Positions 50,521 through 59,948 of a stretch of DNA of 64,000 nucleotides are shown here, one piece after another. The position numbers were made by a program, and so were the translations under genes. The DNA is from JAAYCI01 sp964370165. GTDB lineage: Bacteria > Bacillota > Clostridia > Oscillospirales > Ruminococcaceae. Each line of letters starts with the position of its first letter. Within the stretch, counting starts at the first letter, position 1. Location: the NCBI GenBank assembly GCA_964370165.1, contig CAYJIG010000003.1:1-64000 (forward strand). Direction: 5' to 3'. The notes beneath the pieces are model-generated. The model saw nothing but the letters and a program-made list of their open reading frames with translations, was not told where the DNA came from and did no database searches.

Positions 50521-52890
50521 ATGGCTATTTCTGACATCAGCGCAAACGCGCAAAAAGTATTGGAAAAACGCTATCTTGCCAAAGATGAAAACGGTAATGC
50601 GACCGAGACCATAGAGGGTATGTTTCAAAGGGTGGCTAGTAATGTGGCTGCCGCCGACGCCACTTATACAAACGATGCAGACGTTAAAAAAACTGCACAA
50701 GTGTTTTTTGATCTGATGACAGATTTGAGATTTTTGCCAAATTCTCCTACTTTAATGAACGCAGGGCGTCCTTTGGGTCAGTTGTCTGCATGTTTTGTTT
50801 TGCCTATCGAAGATAGCATGGAAGGTATTTTCGAGTCTATTAAAAACGCAGCATTGATTCACAAAAGTGGTGGCGGCACCGGGTTTTCTTTTTCAAGGCT
50901 TCGTCCGGGTGGCTCCAGCGTAGGCTCGACCGGCGGCGTGGCTTCCGGCCCGGTATCCTTCATGCGTGTGTTTAACATGGCCACAGAAGCTGTGAAGCAG
51001 GGTGGTACACGTCGTGGCGCCAACATGGGTATTCTAAGGGTGGATCATCCCGATATTTTAGAGTTTATCGACTGTAAAAAAGACAAAACAAGCAACACAA
51101 ACTTTAATATTTCGGTAGGCCTTACCGAAGCGTTTATGGAAGCTGCCGCGAAAAAAGAAAACTATCCGTTGATAGACCCACACAACAAAAAAACTGTGGG
51201 CGAGCTGAACGCAGGCGAAGTGTTTGATAAAATTGTGGATGCCGCATGGAGAAACGGCGAGCCTGGTATCATTTTCCTTGATAGGCTGAATCGTGACAAT
51301 CCTGTGCCGTCATACGGCGAGATTGAAAGCACCAACCCTTGTGGTGAACAGCCACTGCTGCCTTATGAAAGCTGTAACCTTGGTAGTATCAACTTGGTGA
51401 AAATGCTGAAATATGAAGATGGCGAGCCAAAAGTTGATTGGGCGCTATTATCACAGACGGCAAAAGATGCTGTGCACTTCCTTGACAATGTAATTGATAT
51501 TAATAACTATCCGTTAAAGATGATTGAAGAAACCACCCGCGCCACACGTAAAATTGGGCTTGGCGTTATGGGTTTTGCCGACATGTTGCTTTTGATGAAC
51601 ATTTCTTACAACAGCGCCGAGGCCTTGGCTTTGGGCGAGCGTATCATGGGCTTTATCACCACCGAAGGCCGTAAAGCTTCCATGGAGCTTGCTAAAGTAA
51701 GGGGAAGTTTCCCATTGTTTTCTGAAAGTACATATAAAGACGGCCCCGCTTTGCGCAACGCCACCATCACCACCATCGCACCCACCGGCACACTTTCCAT
51801 CATTGCAGGCGTTTCCAGTGGTATCGAGCCGGTGTTTGCTTATGCATATATCCGCAACATTATGGATGGCACCGAAATGATAGAAGCCAGCCCAATTTTA
51901 GAAGAACGCTTGAAAAAAGACGAGCTTTATTCAATAGAAGTGATGCAGAAAATATCAAAAGAAGGTACTGTGGCACATATCGAAGAATTGCCTGAAGATT
52001 TACGTAATGTGTTTGTATGCGCCCATGATGTGCCGCCGTTATCACACATCCAGATGCAAGCAGCCTTCCAGCGGCATATAGACAATGCTGTGTCTAAAAC
52101 AGTGAACTTCCCCAACGAGGCTACCCGTGACGACGTACTTGAAGTGTATCGCTTGGCATATAGCGAAGATTGTAAAGGCGTTACCATTTACCGTGACGGT
52201 AGCAGGGATTCTCAAGTACTTAGTGTCGGTAAAGAGCAAAAAGACGGTGATGTTCCCAGTGATGTGCTTGAAAAAATCCCCGATAACGTACAGCCTTACG
52301 GTCAAATCACTCCACGCCCACGTCCTGAGATCACTTCCGGGTTTACCGAGCGCATGAAAATCGGATGTGGAAACCTATATGTCACCGTAAACTACGACGA
52401 AAACGGTATTTGTGAAGTGTTTACATCTACAGGCAAGGCCGGTGGATGCCCCTCTCAAAGTGAAGCTACCGCAAGACTTTGTAGCGTGGCACTACGCAGC
52501 GGGATGAGTGTTCGTGAGGTGTGCACCCAGCTTCGTGGCATCCGTTGCCCGTCTACCATCCGCCAAAAAGGCATGAGCTGTACCTCTTGTCCCGACGCCA
52601 TCGCTAAAGCAGTGATGAAGGTAAACGACTATATCGAGGGATACAAAAGCGACGCTACCCTTTCTTTGCAGGCCGAGCCGCTTACAGGCACTTTGGCCTT
52701 TGCCGGCGGCCCAAAGCGTGCTTTTAGCGAGGATACCACCGACCGCCCAAACGATAACATCCCTTTATCTCAAACACCTAGGTTTACAGGGAATAAGCAA
52801 GGTAGCTCCTGCCCTGACTGTGGCAATCCTATCCAGCATGAAAGCGGATGCACTATTTGCATATCTTGCGGATTTTCACACTGCGGATAA
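50521..52890 (+). CDS. nrdJ: Adenosylcobalamin-dependent ribonucleotide reductase (class II)
   Basis: Reduces ribonucleoside diphosphates to deoxyribonucleotides independently of oxygen, using B12 to form the thiyl radical. The 789-residue protein has NSPTLMNAG and SACFVLPIEDSM (first redox cysteine), GGGTGFSFSRLRP, the active-site triad region TNPCGEQPLLPYESCNLGSI, APTGTLSIIAG, and a C-terminal zinc-ribbon-like part with CTSCPD, SCPDCGNP and CISCGFSHCG, which carries the cysteines that reload the active site. No small subunit is needed. The NrdR palindrome upstream indicates control by deoxynucleotide level. Confidence 0.95.
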   Translation: MAISDISANAQKVLEKRYLAKDENGNATETIEGMFQRVASNVAAADATYTNDADVKKTAQVFFDLMTDLRFLPNSPTLMNAGRPLGQLSACFVLPIEDSMEGIFESIKNAALIHKSGGGTGFSFSRLRPGGSSVGSTGGVASGPVSFMRVFNMATEAVKQGGTRRGANMGILRVDHPDILEFIDCKKDKTSNTNFNISVGLTEAFMEAAAKKENYPLIDPHNKKTVGELNAGEVFDKIVDAAWRNGEPGIIFLDRLNRDNPVPSYGEIESTNPCGEQPLLPYESCNLGSINLVKMLKYEDGEPKVDWALLSQTAKDAVHFLDNVIDINNYPLKMIEETTRATRKIGLGVMGFADMLLLMNISYNSAEALALGERIMGFITTEGRKASMELAKVRGSFPLFSESTYKDGPALRNATITTIAPTGTLSIIAGVSSGIEPVFAYAYIRNIMDGTEMIEASPILEERLKKDELYSIEVMQKISKEGTVAHIEELPEDLRNVFVCAHDVPPLSHIQMQAAFQRHIDNAVSKTVNFPNEATRDDVLEVYRLAYSEDCKGVTIYRDGSRDSQVLSVGKEQKDGDVPSDVLEKIPDNVQPYGQITPRPRPEITSGFTERMKIGCGNLYVTVNYDENGICEVFTSTGKAGGCPSQSEATARLCSVALRSGMSVREVCTQLRGIRCPSTIRQKGMSCTSCPDAIAKAVMKVNDYIEGYKSDATLSLQAEPLTGTLAFAGGPKRAFSEDTTDRPNDNIPLSQTPRFTGNKQGSSCPDCGNPIQHESGCTICISCGFSHCG

Positions 52891-52922
52891 ACTCGTTCGT
52901 TTTTTATAAACATCTGACATTT

Positions 52923-52967
52923 TAAAATCGGTTTGGCTTCATATCAAAGCTGGCCGATTTTATTTTT
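52923..52967 (+). terminator. Terminator of nrdJ
   Basis: AAAATCGG pairs with CCGATTTT, with a second short GCTT/AAGC helix inside, followed by ATTTTT. Confidence 0.8.
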
Positions 52968-53283
52968 GTAAAAAACTGTTTTGGGTTAATTCATAGCGTT
53001 TCACTATTGTATTTTTGCACAAGCTTGATTTTTGACTTTTTGACCAAACTAGCTTTAAAAATTTGTATGTTTTGACAGTTGAAAAATACTGTTTGTATAT
53101 CTTGAATTCTATACGCTTTGTTATCCGTGTGTTGCATCTTTGTTACTTCATTGTTGAAAACTCTGTTGAAAGTGTTAAAAACTTAAGCCTTTAACCGCTT
53201 TTTAAGTTTGTTGATATTATTGAAAAGTGTCCGTTGCACTTTAATAATTCAATTTTTTTAAAGAAAGTTTATTCAACTTTATG

Positions 53284-53312
53284 TTGAACTCTGGTCATAA
53301 CTTTGCTACTAT
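53284..53312 (+). promoter_or_regulatory. Promoter of the rhomboid-like gene
   Basis: TTGAAC (53284-53289) and TACTAT (53307-53312) are 17 bases apart with a TGC extension. An inverted repeat TTCAAC/GTTGAA overlaps the -35 and may be an operator. The rest of the interval 52968-53466 is A+T-rich without a gene; it holds also GAAAGTG/CACTTTC (53433-53451) just before the ribosome site. Confidence 0.55.
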
Positions 53313-53466
53313 GTAAGCAGTACCTTTTTTATTTTTCGTCTTATTTCACATGGCCACTAAATGCGACATATTTATCACGAAATTATCGCATTTTGGAATT
53401 ATACTATTTGGAACAAACTATTAAATATAGATGAAAGTGATTTTCACTTTCGGACAGGAGTTTTTT

Positions 53467-54156
53467 GTGAAGTGGTTGTATAGGCTCGAATATAAATATG
53501 GTAATCGCTATATCCCTAACTTGATGACTATTATTGTTGGTGGTATGGCTATTGTGTATTTTTTGGATATGTTTTTTGCGCCTTCCGGCATGTTGGTTTC
53601 ATCTTTTCTTAGCTTAAACCGTGCGGCGGTGCTTAGCGGGCAAATTTGGCGGTTGGTTACATTTGTTTTTGTTTATCCGCCCGAGTCCACATTTTTCCTT
53701 TTAATCTCTCTTTATTTTTACTTTATCATAGGCCGCAACCTTGAACATCTCTGGGGCGGTTTCAAGCTTAATATATATTATTTGTGTGGTATGTTGGGTT
53801 CTATTATCGCTATGTTTATTACAGGATACAGCAGCAACACCTACCTTAACTTATCTTTATTCTTGGCTTTCGCCAGCATTATGCCCGATACACAGTTTTT
53901 GTTATTCTTTGTGCTACCTATAAAGGCAAAATGGCTGATTTATGGTTACGCTATCATGTTGGCTATTCCATTACTTCAAACATTTTTATTCGGTGGAGTT
54001 ATTCTTGGCCTATATTCACTGGTATCTTTGGCGTTTTCACTCATCAACTACTTTATATTCTTCGGGCCTACCATGATAAATGGACTGAAAGATCAATATC
54101 GTATTTCTCAAAACCGCAAGAATTGGCATAATCAAAACAGAAATTATCCTCGCTAG
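53467..54156 (+). CDS. Rhomboid-like membrane protein without the catalytic serine motif
   Basis: A 229-residue polytopic protein with the rhomboid/derlin layout: an N-terminal amphipathic part, VLSGQIWRLVTFVFVYPPES (like the rhomboid WRLxT segment), GRNLEHLWGGFKLNIYYL, and four further segments. The usual GxSG catalytic serine in segment four is replaced by SLFLAFASIMPDTQF, so proteolysis is unlikely and a derlin- or pseudo-rhomboid role is more plausible. The GTG at 53467 is chosen, six bases after AGGAG; an ATG 12 codons earlier has no RBS. Confidence 0.7.
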   Translation: MKWLYRLEYKYGNRYIPNLMTIIVGGMAIVYFLDMFFAPSGMLVSSFLSLNRAAVLSGQIWRLVTFVFVYPPESTFFLLISLYFYFIIGRNLEHLWGGFKLNIYYLCGMLGSIIAMFITGYSSNTYLNLSLFLAFASIMPDTQFLLFFVLPIKAKWLIYGYAIMLAIPLLQTFLFGGVILGLYSLVSLAFSLINYFIFFGPTMINGLKDQYRISQNRKNWHNQNRNYPR

Positions 54157-54197
54157 TGTATTTATTACTTTATCTTTTTTAAAGTGAGGGGTTACGT

Positions 54198-55541
54198 TTG
54201 TCACATTCACTTACACCTTTTTTTGATACCATTGCGGCTCTGCAAAAGCAGAAGCCGCGCTTTTTTGTGCCCGGACATAAAGCTCATCCCGACGCCATAC
54301 CTCCTTTTTCTTCTTTGCTTTCGTGGGATTTCACCGAAATTGAAGGCGCGTGTGATCTTTCAAATCCCAGTGGTGCACTTTTACAAAGCCAAGAAAACAT
54401 GGCGAAAGCCTACGGTAGCGCCGCCACTTTATATTCTGTGTTTGGTACCTCCAGCTGCATCATGGCTATGCTGGCTACATTTTGCCTGCCCGGTAGTGTG
54501 GTGGCTATTTCTCGTGGCGTGCATGTATCTGCTGTGCGTGCATTGGCTTTGCTTGACCTTATTCCTGCGTGGATTCCTCTACAAAACGGGCGGCCAGACC
54601 CCGATACCGTAAAAGATGTTTTGCAAAAAAGTGGTGCAAAAGCTGTTTTTGTCACCGGCACCGATTACCACGGACGAAGCGCCGACATATCAGCTATCTC
54701 GGATGTTTGCAGGGAGCAAAACGCCGTCCTTTTATGCGATAACGCCCACGGTGCACATCTTAATTTTCTAAAGCCAAACAAGCATCCTTTACACCTTGGT
54801 GCCGACGCCGTATGTGATTCCGCACACAAGACATTGCCGGTGCTCACACCCGGTGCTTTGCTACATCTACGAATACAAGATAAAGCGCAAACCGCACGCA
54901 AAATGCTTAACCTTTTTTCTTCTACCAGTCCTTCTTATCCTGTGCTGCTCAGTCTTGACTTATGCGCAGGACGCCTACTTTCCGATGATGTGCCTGATTT
55001 TTCCGGCGCGGCATCAAAGCTGGCTGGCATAGCGTCTGCATTTTCTGATATGGTGGTTTTGTGTGACGACTACTTGCGAGTAGTGCTTGCGCCTGTTATT
55101 TTGGGATACCCATCACAACTATTTTATGACACTTTGGTTGAAAAGGGATTACATGCTGAATTTTTTGACGGACAACGGATTGTTTTTATGGCATCTCCTT
55201 TTAATACTGACGAAGATTTCACCTTTTTGAAAAACACTGTTTTAGAAACAATGCACACGTTATCTTCGCAAAAACTTTCGCCACCTTATCTTACTTCATT
55301 TGCATCAGATGAATATTTTGAAGAAAGTTTTTTGCCAAAACAAATCTCCTCGCCACGACTTGCTTTTTTTGCAGATAAAGTTACTTTACCCGTTGATAAA
55401 TGCATCGGAAAAACAGCCGCCGATTTATCTGTAAGCTGTCCGCCGGGAGTTCCTATTGTCATTCCGGGTGAAGAAATCAGCCCATCTGTGGCTAAAGCTT
55501 TACTTAGCTGTGGCATTTCTTCGTTTGATGTGGTAAAATAA
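54198..55541 (+). CDS. Orn/Lys/Arg decarboxylase-family PLP enzyme (YaaO-like)
   Basis: A 447-residue fold-type I PLP enzyme: FFVPGHKAHP near the N-terminus, DNAHGAHLNF with the PLP-binding aspartate, and the Schiff-base lysine in CDSAHKTLPVLTPGALLH. The C-terminal domain is compact, like Bacillus YaaO rather than the large inducible decarboxylases. TTG at 54198 is the start, six bases after GAGGGG. In Firmicutes this gene precedes tmk, darA, holB and ricT; here tmk is missing and darA follows directly. The amino-acid substrate is not proven. Confidence 0.85.
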   Translation: MSHSLTPFFDTIAALQKQKPRFFVPGHKAHPDAIPPFSSLLSWDFTEIEGACDLSNPSGALLQSQENMAKAYGSAATLYSVFGTSSCIMAMLATFCLPGSVVAISRGVHVSAVRALALLDLIPAWIPLQNGRPDPDTVKDVLQKSGAKAVFVTGTDYHGRSADISAISDVCREQNAVLLCDNAHGAHLNFLKPNKHPLHLGADAVCDSAHKTLPVLTPGALLHLRIQDKAQTARKMLNLFSSTSPSYPVLLSLDLCAGRLLSDDVPDFSGAASKLAGIASAFSDMVVLCDDYLRVVLAPVILGYPSQLFYDTLVEKGLHAEFFDGQRIVFMASPFNTDEDFTFLKNTVLETMHTLSSQKLSPPYLTSFASDEYFEESFLPKQISSPRLAFFADKVTLPVDKCIGKTAADLSVSCPPGVPIVIPGEEISPSVAKALLSCGISSFDVVK

Positions 55542-55610
55542 ACTATGATCCACCTTTGTTATTTATTTTGGGGATATTTTGTTTATTGATAGAAACGGAG
55601 GGAATCTTTT

Positions 55611-55934
55611 ATGAAACTTATTACGGCTATTGTCAATAAAGACGATTCAAAAATTGTAAATAGCGAACTTGTTCAAGCCGGATATACCGTTACTCGTTTA
55701 TCCACCACCGGCGGGTTTTTGATGGCCGGCAACGTCACTATGCTGATTGCTACCGAAGACGAAAAAGTGGACGACTGTATATCTATCATTTCAAGATACT
55801 CCTGTAAGCGCACAGAAATGGTTCCCAGCACGGCTTCATACGGCGTAGCTGTTACCACTGCTTTTCCACTGGAAGTTACGGTGGGCGGAGCCACTGTGTT
55901 TGTCACAAACATTGAACGGTTTGAAAAGCTGTGA
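55611..55934 (+). CDS. darA: Cyclic-di-AMP receptor protein (PII-like)
   Basis: A 107-residue PII-like trimer subunit that binds cyclic di-AMP in Firmicutes. Landmarks are KLITAIVNKDDS, TRLSTTGGFLMAGN with the conserved TGGF, and the C-terminal EVTVGGATVFVTNIERFEKL. ACGGAGGG precedes the ATG. The stop overlaps the holB start, a tight link kept across Firmicutes. Confidence 0.92.
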   Translation: MKLITAIVNKDDSKIVNSELVQAGYTVTRLSTTGGFLMAGNVTMLIATEDEKVDDCISIISRYSCKRTEMVPSTASYGVAVTTAFPLEVTVGGATVFVTNIERFEKL

Positions 55935-56869
55935 TGCTACAAAACTTTTGCGGCAACACCGAGCTTGTATCTTCTTTACAAAAAAGCCTTTCTTTGGGTG
56001 AGTTATCTCACGCGGTGCTTTTGTGCGGTGCAGACGGCCTGGGCCGTAACTATTTGTCGCGCCTGCTTGCCGCAGAGTATCTATATCCCCACGGCGGCCA
56101 TCTAGCCCAAGCTGTTTTGCGTGGCGAAAGTAGCGACGTGACCGTGATACAAGGGCAAGGAAAAAGCGGCCAAATTTCTGTTGCCAGCATCAGAGAGATG
56201 CGCTCAGGAATAAATCTGTCTTCCTTTTCAGATGTGGGAAAAGTTATTTTAGTGCGTGATGCACATAATATGTCTGCCTCTTCTGCAAATGCTTTGCTTA
56301 AAGTGCTGGAAGAGCCACCCAGTGATGTTTTGTTTATCTTGACTGCACAAGCGCCAGGGTCTTTACCTGCTACTATTTTAAGCAGGTGTGCTGTGTATAC
56401 TTTGGCGCCTGTGTCCATTTCCGAGTGTTGCCAATTTTTGAAAGAATCTGCACCCGGTGATGCTCCTGCCGATTTACCCGAACTGCTTTCTTGTGTGTAT
56501 GGTGGACGCATAGGCTTGGGTCTTTCCACTTTGCACAGTCCCGACGCACAGGCTGTTTTACAAGATGCCATGCAAATATCAAAGTCCGCTGTACAGAAAG
56601 ACGAGTATACCTTGTTGCAGCTTTTTTCGATGTACGAAGGCAAAACCGACGAAGACAAAAAACGTCGTAGCCTGCTTATTTCTCATCTTTTATCTGTGCT
56701 GAATGCCTCGCTCCACAGTACGCCGGGTTTTGTTTTTGTTCCTGTTCACATTGCCGCACAGCTTTTGCGCCTTTGTGATGTTGCACGTGTTTCTCTTTTG
56801 GCCAACGCCTCACCCAAGCTGGTTTTCACCACTTTGTGTGTAGATATTATTTTAGCAGATTTCACATGA
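55934..56869 (+). CDS. holB: DNA polymerase III delta' subunit
   Basis: Clamp-loader subunit for chromosome replication. The 311-residue AAA+ protein has a degenerate Walker A (LLCGADGLGRNYLSR, without the usual GKT), as delta' subunits do, and the sensor stretch ANALLKVLEEPPSDVLFIL and LSRCAVY (SRC motif). The ATG at 55934 overlaps the darA stop (TGATG); an in-frame GTG one codon earlier is less likely. Confidence 0.9.
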   Translation: MLQNFCGNTELVSSLQKSLSLGELSHAVLLCGADGLGRNYLSRLLAAEYLYPHGGHLAQAVLRGESSDVTVIQGQGKSGQISVASIREMRSGINLSSFSDVGKVILVRDAHNMSASSANALLKVLEEPPSDVLFILTAQAPGSLPATILSRCAVYTLAPVSISECCQFLKESAPGDAPADLPELLSCVYGGRIGLGLSTLHSPDAQAVLQDAMQISKSAVQKDEYTLLQLFSMYEGKTDEDKKRRSLLISHLLSVLNASLHSTPGFVFVPVHIAAQLLRLCDVARVSLLANASPKLVFTTLCVDIILADFT

Positions 56870-56959
56870 TTTTATGTGTTTTATGATAATATTACGACAT
56901 TCCTTTGATTTTATTCTTGATTTATTCTGAACTCAACAACAGAAAGTGAACTTTATATC

Positions 56960-57853
56960 ATGCAAATAATAAAAGTTATAAACATACGGTTTAAGCCGAC
57001 AGGCAAAACATATTATTTTGACCCTTGCAACCACGCATTGAAAAACGGACTATATGTGATGGTGGAAACTTCACGTGGTACCGAGTGTGGTGAAGTTGTG
57101 GGCGAGATATATTCGCTACCCGAAGCGGTGATTTCCAACGAGCTGAAGCCGGTGCTACGTATTGCTGACGATATCGACGTGCGACGTTTGCATAAAAATC
57201 GTGAAGACGAAAAAAGTGCGTTTACCACCGCCGAGGAGTGCATCGAAAAGCATAATTTGCCAATGAAGCTAATAGATGTGGAGTATTCCTATAGCCGAAA
57301 CAAAGTTTTGTTTTATTTTACGGCTGATGGACGTGTGGATTTCCGCGAGCTTGTAAAAGATTTGGCGGCAATATTCCGCACACGAATAGAACTGCGCCAG
57401 ATAGGTGTGCGTGACGAGAGCAAGATGCTTGGTGGCCTTGGTATTTGTGGCCAGCCGTTTTGCTGTAGTCGTTTTCTTAAAAACTTCCATCCTGTTTCCA
57501 TCAAAATGGCAAAAGAACAGGGTCTGTCCTTAAACCCTGCGAAAATTTCCGGTAGCTGTGGTAGGCTGATGTGCTGTTTAGCGTATGAGCAACCCGCCTA
57601 CGAGTACCTTGGCAAAATCACCCCCATGCAAGGCAGCACAGTGAAAACACCCGACGGAACCGGTATTGTAACAGATGTAAATTTGATTTCAGGCAAGCTA
57701 CGTGTGAAGCTTGAGTCGCCTTCTGATATGTTGCAAAAATACTATCACCGTGATGATGTTACGTATATCAAAGGCGGCAAACGTGCCCCTATCACAGTTG
57801 ATAAAGATGAATCTGAGGCGTTATCTGACTTAGTTGACAAAAATATTTTGTAG
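56960..57853 (+). CDS. ricT: RicT/YaaT, PSP1-domain iron-sulfur regulatory protein
   Basis: A 297-residue PSP1 protein; in Bacillus RicT with RicA and RicF directs RNA maturation through RNase Y. Conserved cysteines GICGQPFCCSRFL (about 158-170) and GSCGRLMCCLAYE (about 195-207) are of the iron-sulfur type known for RicT, and the N-terminus has the PSP1 fold (GKTYYFDPCNH, VETSRGTECGEVVG). The ribosome site is weak. It follows holB by 90 bases. Confidence 0.92.
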   Translation: MQIIKVINIRFKPTGKTYYFDPCNHALKNGLYVMVETSRGTECGEVVGEIYSLPEAVISNELKPVLRIADDIDVRRLHKNREDEKSAFTTAEECIEKHNLPMKLIDVEYSYSRNKVLFYFTADGRVDFRELVKDLAAIFRTRIELRQIGVRDESKMLGGLGICGQPFCCSRFLKNFHPVSIKMAKEQGLSLNPAKISGSCGRLMCCLAYEQPAYEYLGKITPMQGSTVKTPDGTGIVTDVNLISGKLRVKLESPSDMLQKYYHRDDVTYIKGGKRAPITVDKDESEALSDLVDKNIL

Positions 57854-57892
57854 AATTAGCGATAATTTTAGAGTTACCCGTGGCTAATTTTC

Positions 57893-57920
57893 TTGAAATA
57901 TCGTCTTTTTATGATAGAAT
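57893..57920 (+). promoter_or_regulatory. Promoter of the ferredoxin gene
   Basis: TTGAAA (57893-57898) and TAGAAT (57915-57920) with a 16-base spacer, 46 bases before the ferredoxin ATG. Confidence 0.7.
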
Positions 57921-57966
57921 GACATTATAGTACGTTTTGTTATTATTGAAATAAGGAGATATAACT

Positions 57967-58137
57967 ATGGCTTACACAATTAGTTCTGAATGTATTTCTT
58001 GTGGTTCTTGCGAAGGCGAATGCCCCGTAAGCGCAATTGCAGCCGGTGATAGTCAATATGTTATCGATGCAGGTGCTTGCATTGATTGCGGTAGTTGTGC
58101 AGGCGCATGTCCTGTAGACGCTATTTCTGAAGGCTAA
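57967..58137 (+). CDS. 2[4Fe-4S] ferredoxin, 56 residues
   Basis: A small clostridial-type ferredoxin carrying low-potential electrons, for example between pyruvate:ferredoxin oxidoreductase and hydrogenases. It has two complete C-x2-C-x2-C-x3-C-P sets, CISCGSCEGECP (about 9-20) and CIDCGSCAGACP (about 38-49), in a 56-residue frame from ATG at 57967 to TAA at 58135. AAGGAGA precedes the start, and its own promoter and terminator make it monocistronic and probably strongly expressed. Confidence 0.95.
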   Translation: MAYTISSECISCGSCEGECPVSAIAAGDSQYVIDAGACIDCGSCAGACPVDAISEG

Positions 58138-58150
58138 TTTTTTTCAACCA

Positions 58151-58181
58151 AACAGCCGACATTTTGTCGGCTGTTTTTTTG
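58151..58181 (+). terminator. Ferredoxin terminator
   Basis: AACAGCCGAC and GTCGGCTGTT with a 5-base loop, followed by a run of T. Confidence 0.9.
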
Positions 58182-58285
58182 TGGTTTGCATTTATATGTG
58201 TTATTTCATCTTATATTTGAACTCGCCTTCATAAACTATTAAACAACTGTAAATAATATAATGTTGATTATTTACACTAGTTTCA

Positions 58286-58315
58286 TTGATAATACTACTT
58301 ATTTTGTGATAAAAT
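58286..58315 (+). promoter_or_regulatory. Promoter of the trmN6-rsmI group
   Basis: TTGATA (58286-58291) and TAAAAT (58310-58315) with an 18-base spacer, 34 bases before the methyltransferase start. Confidence 0.55.
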
Positions 58316-58348
58316 GATATTATTAAACAAAAAGGGTTGAAGGATATC

Positions 58349-59020
58349 ATGTTGCCTTTAAAAAAAGAATCTCTTTCCGGTGGTACTGTGGTGTACACCG
58401 GTGCTTCTTGGCCTATTACCTCCGATGCTATGTTGCTGGCCGAATTTTGTAGGCCTCAGCGGTCTTTTTCTGTATGCGATTTGGGTGCCGGTTGTGGCAT
58501 CATTCTTTTTTCGCTACTTGATAAGGGTGTGCAGGGTTCTACACTTGCGGTGGAGCTAGACGAAAATGCGGCCGAGGCCATGCGACGTTCGGGCGAAGAA
58601 AATGCTTTTTCAAATTTTCGTGTCCTTAATCAAGATTTACGTAACATAAAAACAGATACTCTTTTTGATATGGTGGTGTCAAATCCTCCATATTTTCGGC
58701 AAGGAGCTGCATCTTCAAACCCACTTCGTGCCACTGCAAGACATCAAATAAATTGTACCCTTTCAGATGTGTGTGCGTCGGCTTTTCGGCTTTTAAAGGA
58801 CGGGGGTCGGTTTTGTGTATGTTTTCCGGGTGGTGACTTGGCTGTGCTTATCGCTACCCTTACCTCACATAGGCTGATTCCTAAACGTATGCAGCTGGTG
58901 CGTTCTTCGCACCAAAAGCCAGCACGTCTTGTTCTTATGGATGCACGCAAAAATGGCGGCGACCATCTGGATATTTTGCCGGATATTATTTTAAACGGTG
59001 AAAATATTATTCGTTATTAA
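58349..59020 (+). CDS. tRNA1(Val) adenine-37 N6-methyltransferase-like protein
   Basis: A 223-residue methyltransferase with motif I VCDLGAGCGIILFSLL and the N6-adenine motif VVSNPPYFRQG. This TrmN6-like family (YabB in Bacillus) sits beside rsmI in Firmicutes, as here. The ATG at 58349 is chosen, five bases after AAGGA; an in-frame TTG at 58337 lies next to AAAGGG and could not use it. Target tRNA not verified. Confidence 0.85.
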   Translation: MLPLKKESLSGGTVVYTGASWPITSDAMLLAEFCRPQRSFSVCDLGAGCGIILFSLLDKGVQGSTLAVELDENAAEAMRRSGEENAFSNFRVLNQDLRNIKTDTLFDMVVSNPPYFRQGAASSNPLRATARHQINCTLSDVCASAFRLLKDGGRFCVCFPGGDLAVLIATLTSHRLIPKRMQLVRSSHQKPARLVLMDARKNGGDHLDILPDIILNGENIIRY

Positions 59021-59096
59021 TGTTTTAGGCCCGATGTAATGAAGCGATATTTTGTGTGGGTTGTATGATACAGTCTGCATTTTAGGGGGAGTTGTT

Positions 59097-59948
59097 TTGT
59101 CGGGCGTTTTATATGTGATTGCCACTCCTATCGGAAATTTATCTGATTTAACTTTACGTGCGTCACAAACACTTTCCGAGGTACATTTTATTGCGGCCGA
59201 GGACACTCGCGTCACTTTAAAGCTGTTAAATCACCTTGATATAAAAAAACCTCTTATCAGCTACAACAAGCATAACGCCACTGCAAAAGGTGCTGATATT
59301 TTAAGGCGTATACTTTCGGGTGAAAGCTGTGCGCTGTGTTCCGACGCCGGCACACCCGCTATATCCGATCCGGGAGAATATTTGGTACGGGATGCTTTGG
59401 AAGCAGGAATACAAGTAGTTCCTATACCGGCCGCATGTGCCGCTATCACGGCTTTGTCTGTTTCGGGCCAGGCCAGTGGACGGTTTATCTTTGAAGGATT
59501 TATCACCCAAAACAAGCGTTTGCGCTCTCAGCGCATTTTACAGCTGGCTACCGAAGAACGTACCCTTATACTATACGAGGCTCCACACAAGCTATCGTCT
59601 ACATTAGATGCGTTGGCCGATGCTTTTGGTACCGAGCGGCCCCTTACCATATGCAGAGAGCTTACAAAACTGCACGAGGAGATATGGCCCACCACTTTGG
59701 GTGAGGCGGCTGTTCACTACCACGCAAATACACCCAGGGGCGAATTTGTTCTGGTGATTGCCGGGGCAGAGCCTTTACCCGATATAGTTTATACTCCGCT
59801 TGAAGCCGCACAAATGGCGCACGCACTGGCCAAACGTGAACATTTATCTGCCAGTGAAGCCGCAAAGCGTATTGCTTCGGAAACAAAACTTGCTAAAAGT
59901 ATTATCTACAAACAAATGCAGATAACCTTATCTGAGGAGAATTTATAA
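59097..59948 (+). CDS. rsmI: 16S rRNA (cytidine-1402-2'-O)-methyltransferase
   Basis: Methylates the ribose of C1402 in the small-subunit rRNA. The 283-residue tetrapyrrole-methylase-fold protein begins SGVLYVIATPIGNLSDLTLR and has AEDTRVTLKLLNH, LCSDAGTPAISDPG and EAPHKLSSTL. The start is TTG at 59097, five bases after AGGGGGAG; a longer frame from 59052 has no RBS. The stop abuts the phosphodiesterase start. Confidence 0.93.
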   Translation: MSGVLYVIATPIGNLSDLTLRASQTLSEVHFIAAEDTRVTLKLLNHLDIKKPLISYNKHNATAKGADILRRILSGESCALCSDAGTPAISDPGEYLVRDALEAGIQVVPIPAACAAITALSVSGQASGRFIFEGFITQNKRLRSQRILQLATEERTLILYEAPHKLSSTLDALADAFGTERPLTICRELTKLHEEIWPTTLGEAAVHYHANTPRGEFVLVIAGAEPLPDIVYTPLEAAQMAHALAKREHLSASEAAKRIASETKLAKSIIYKQMQITLSEENL

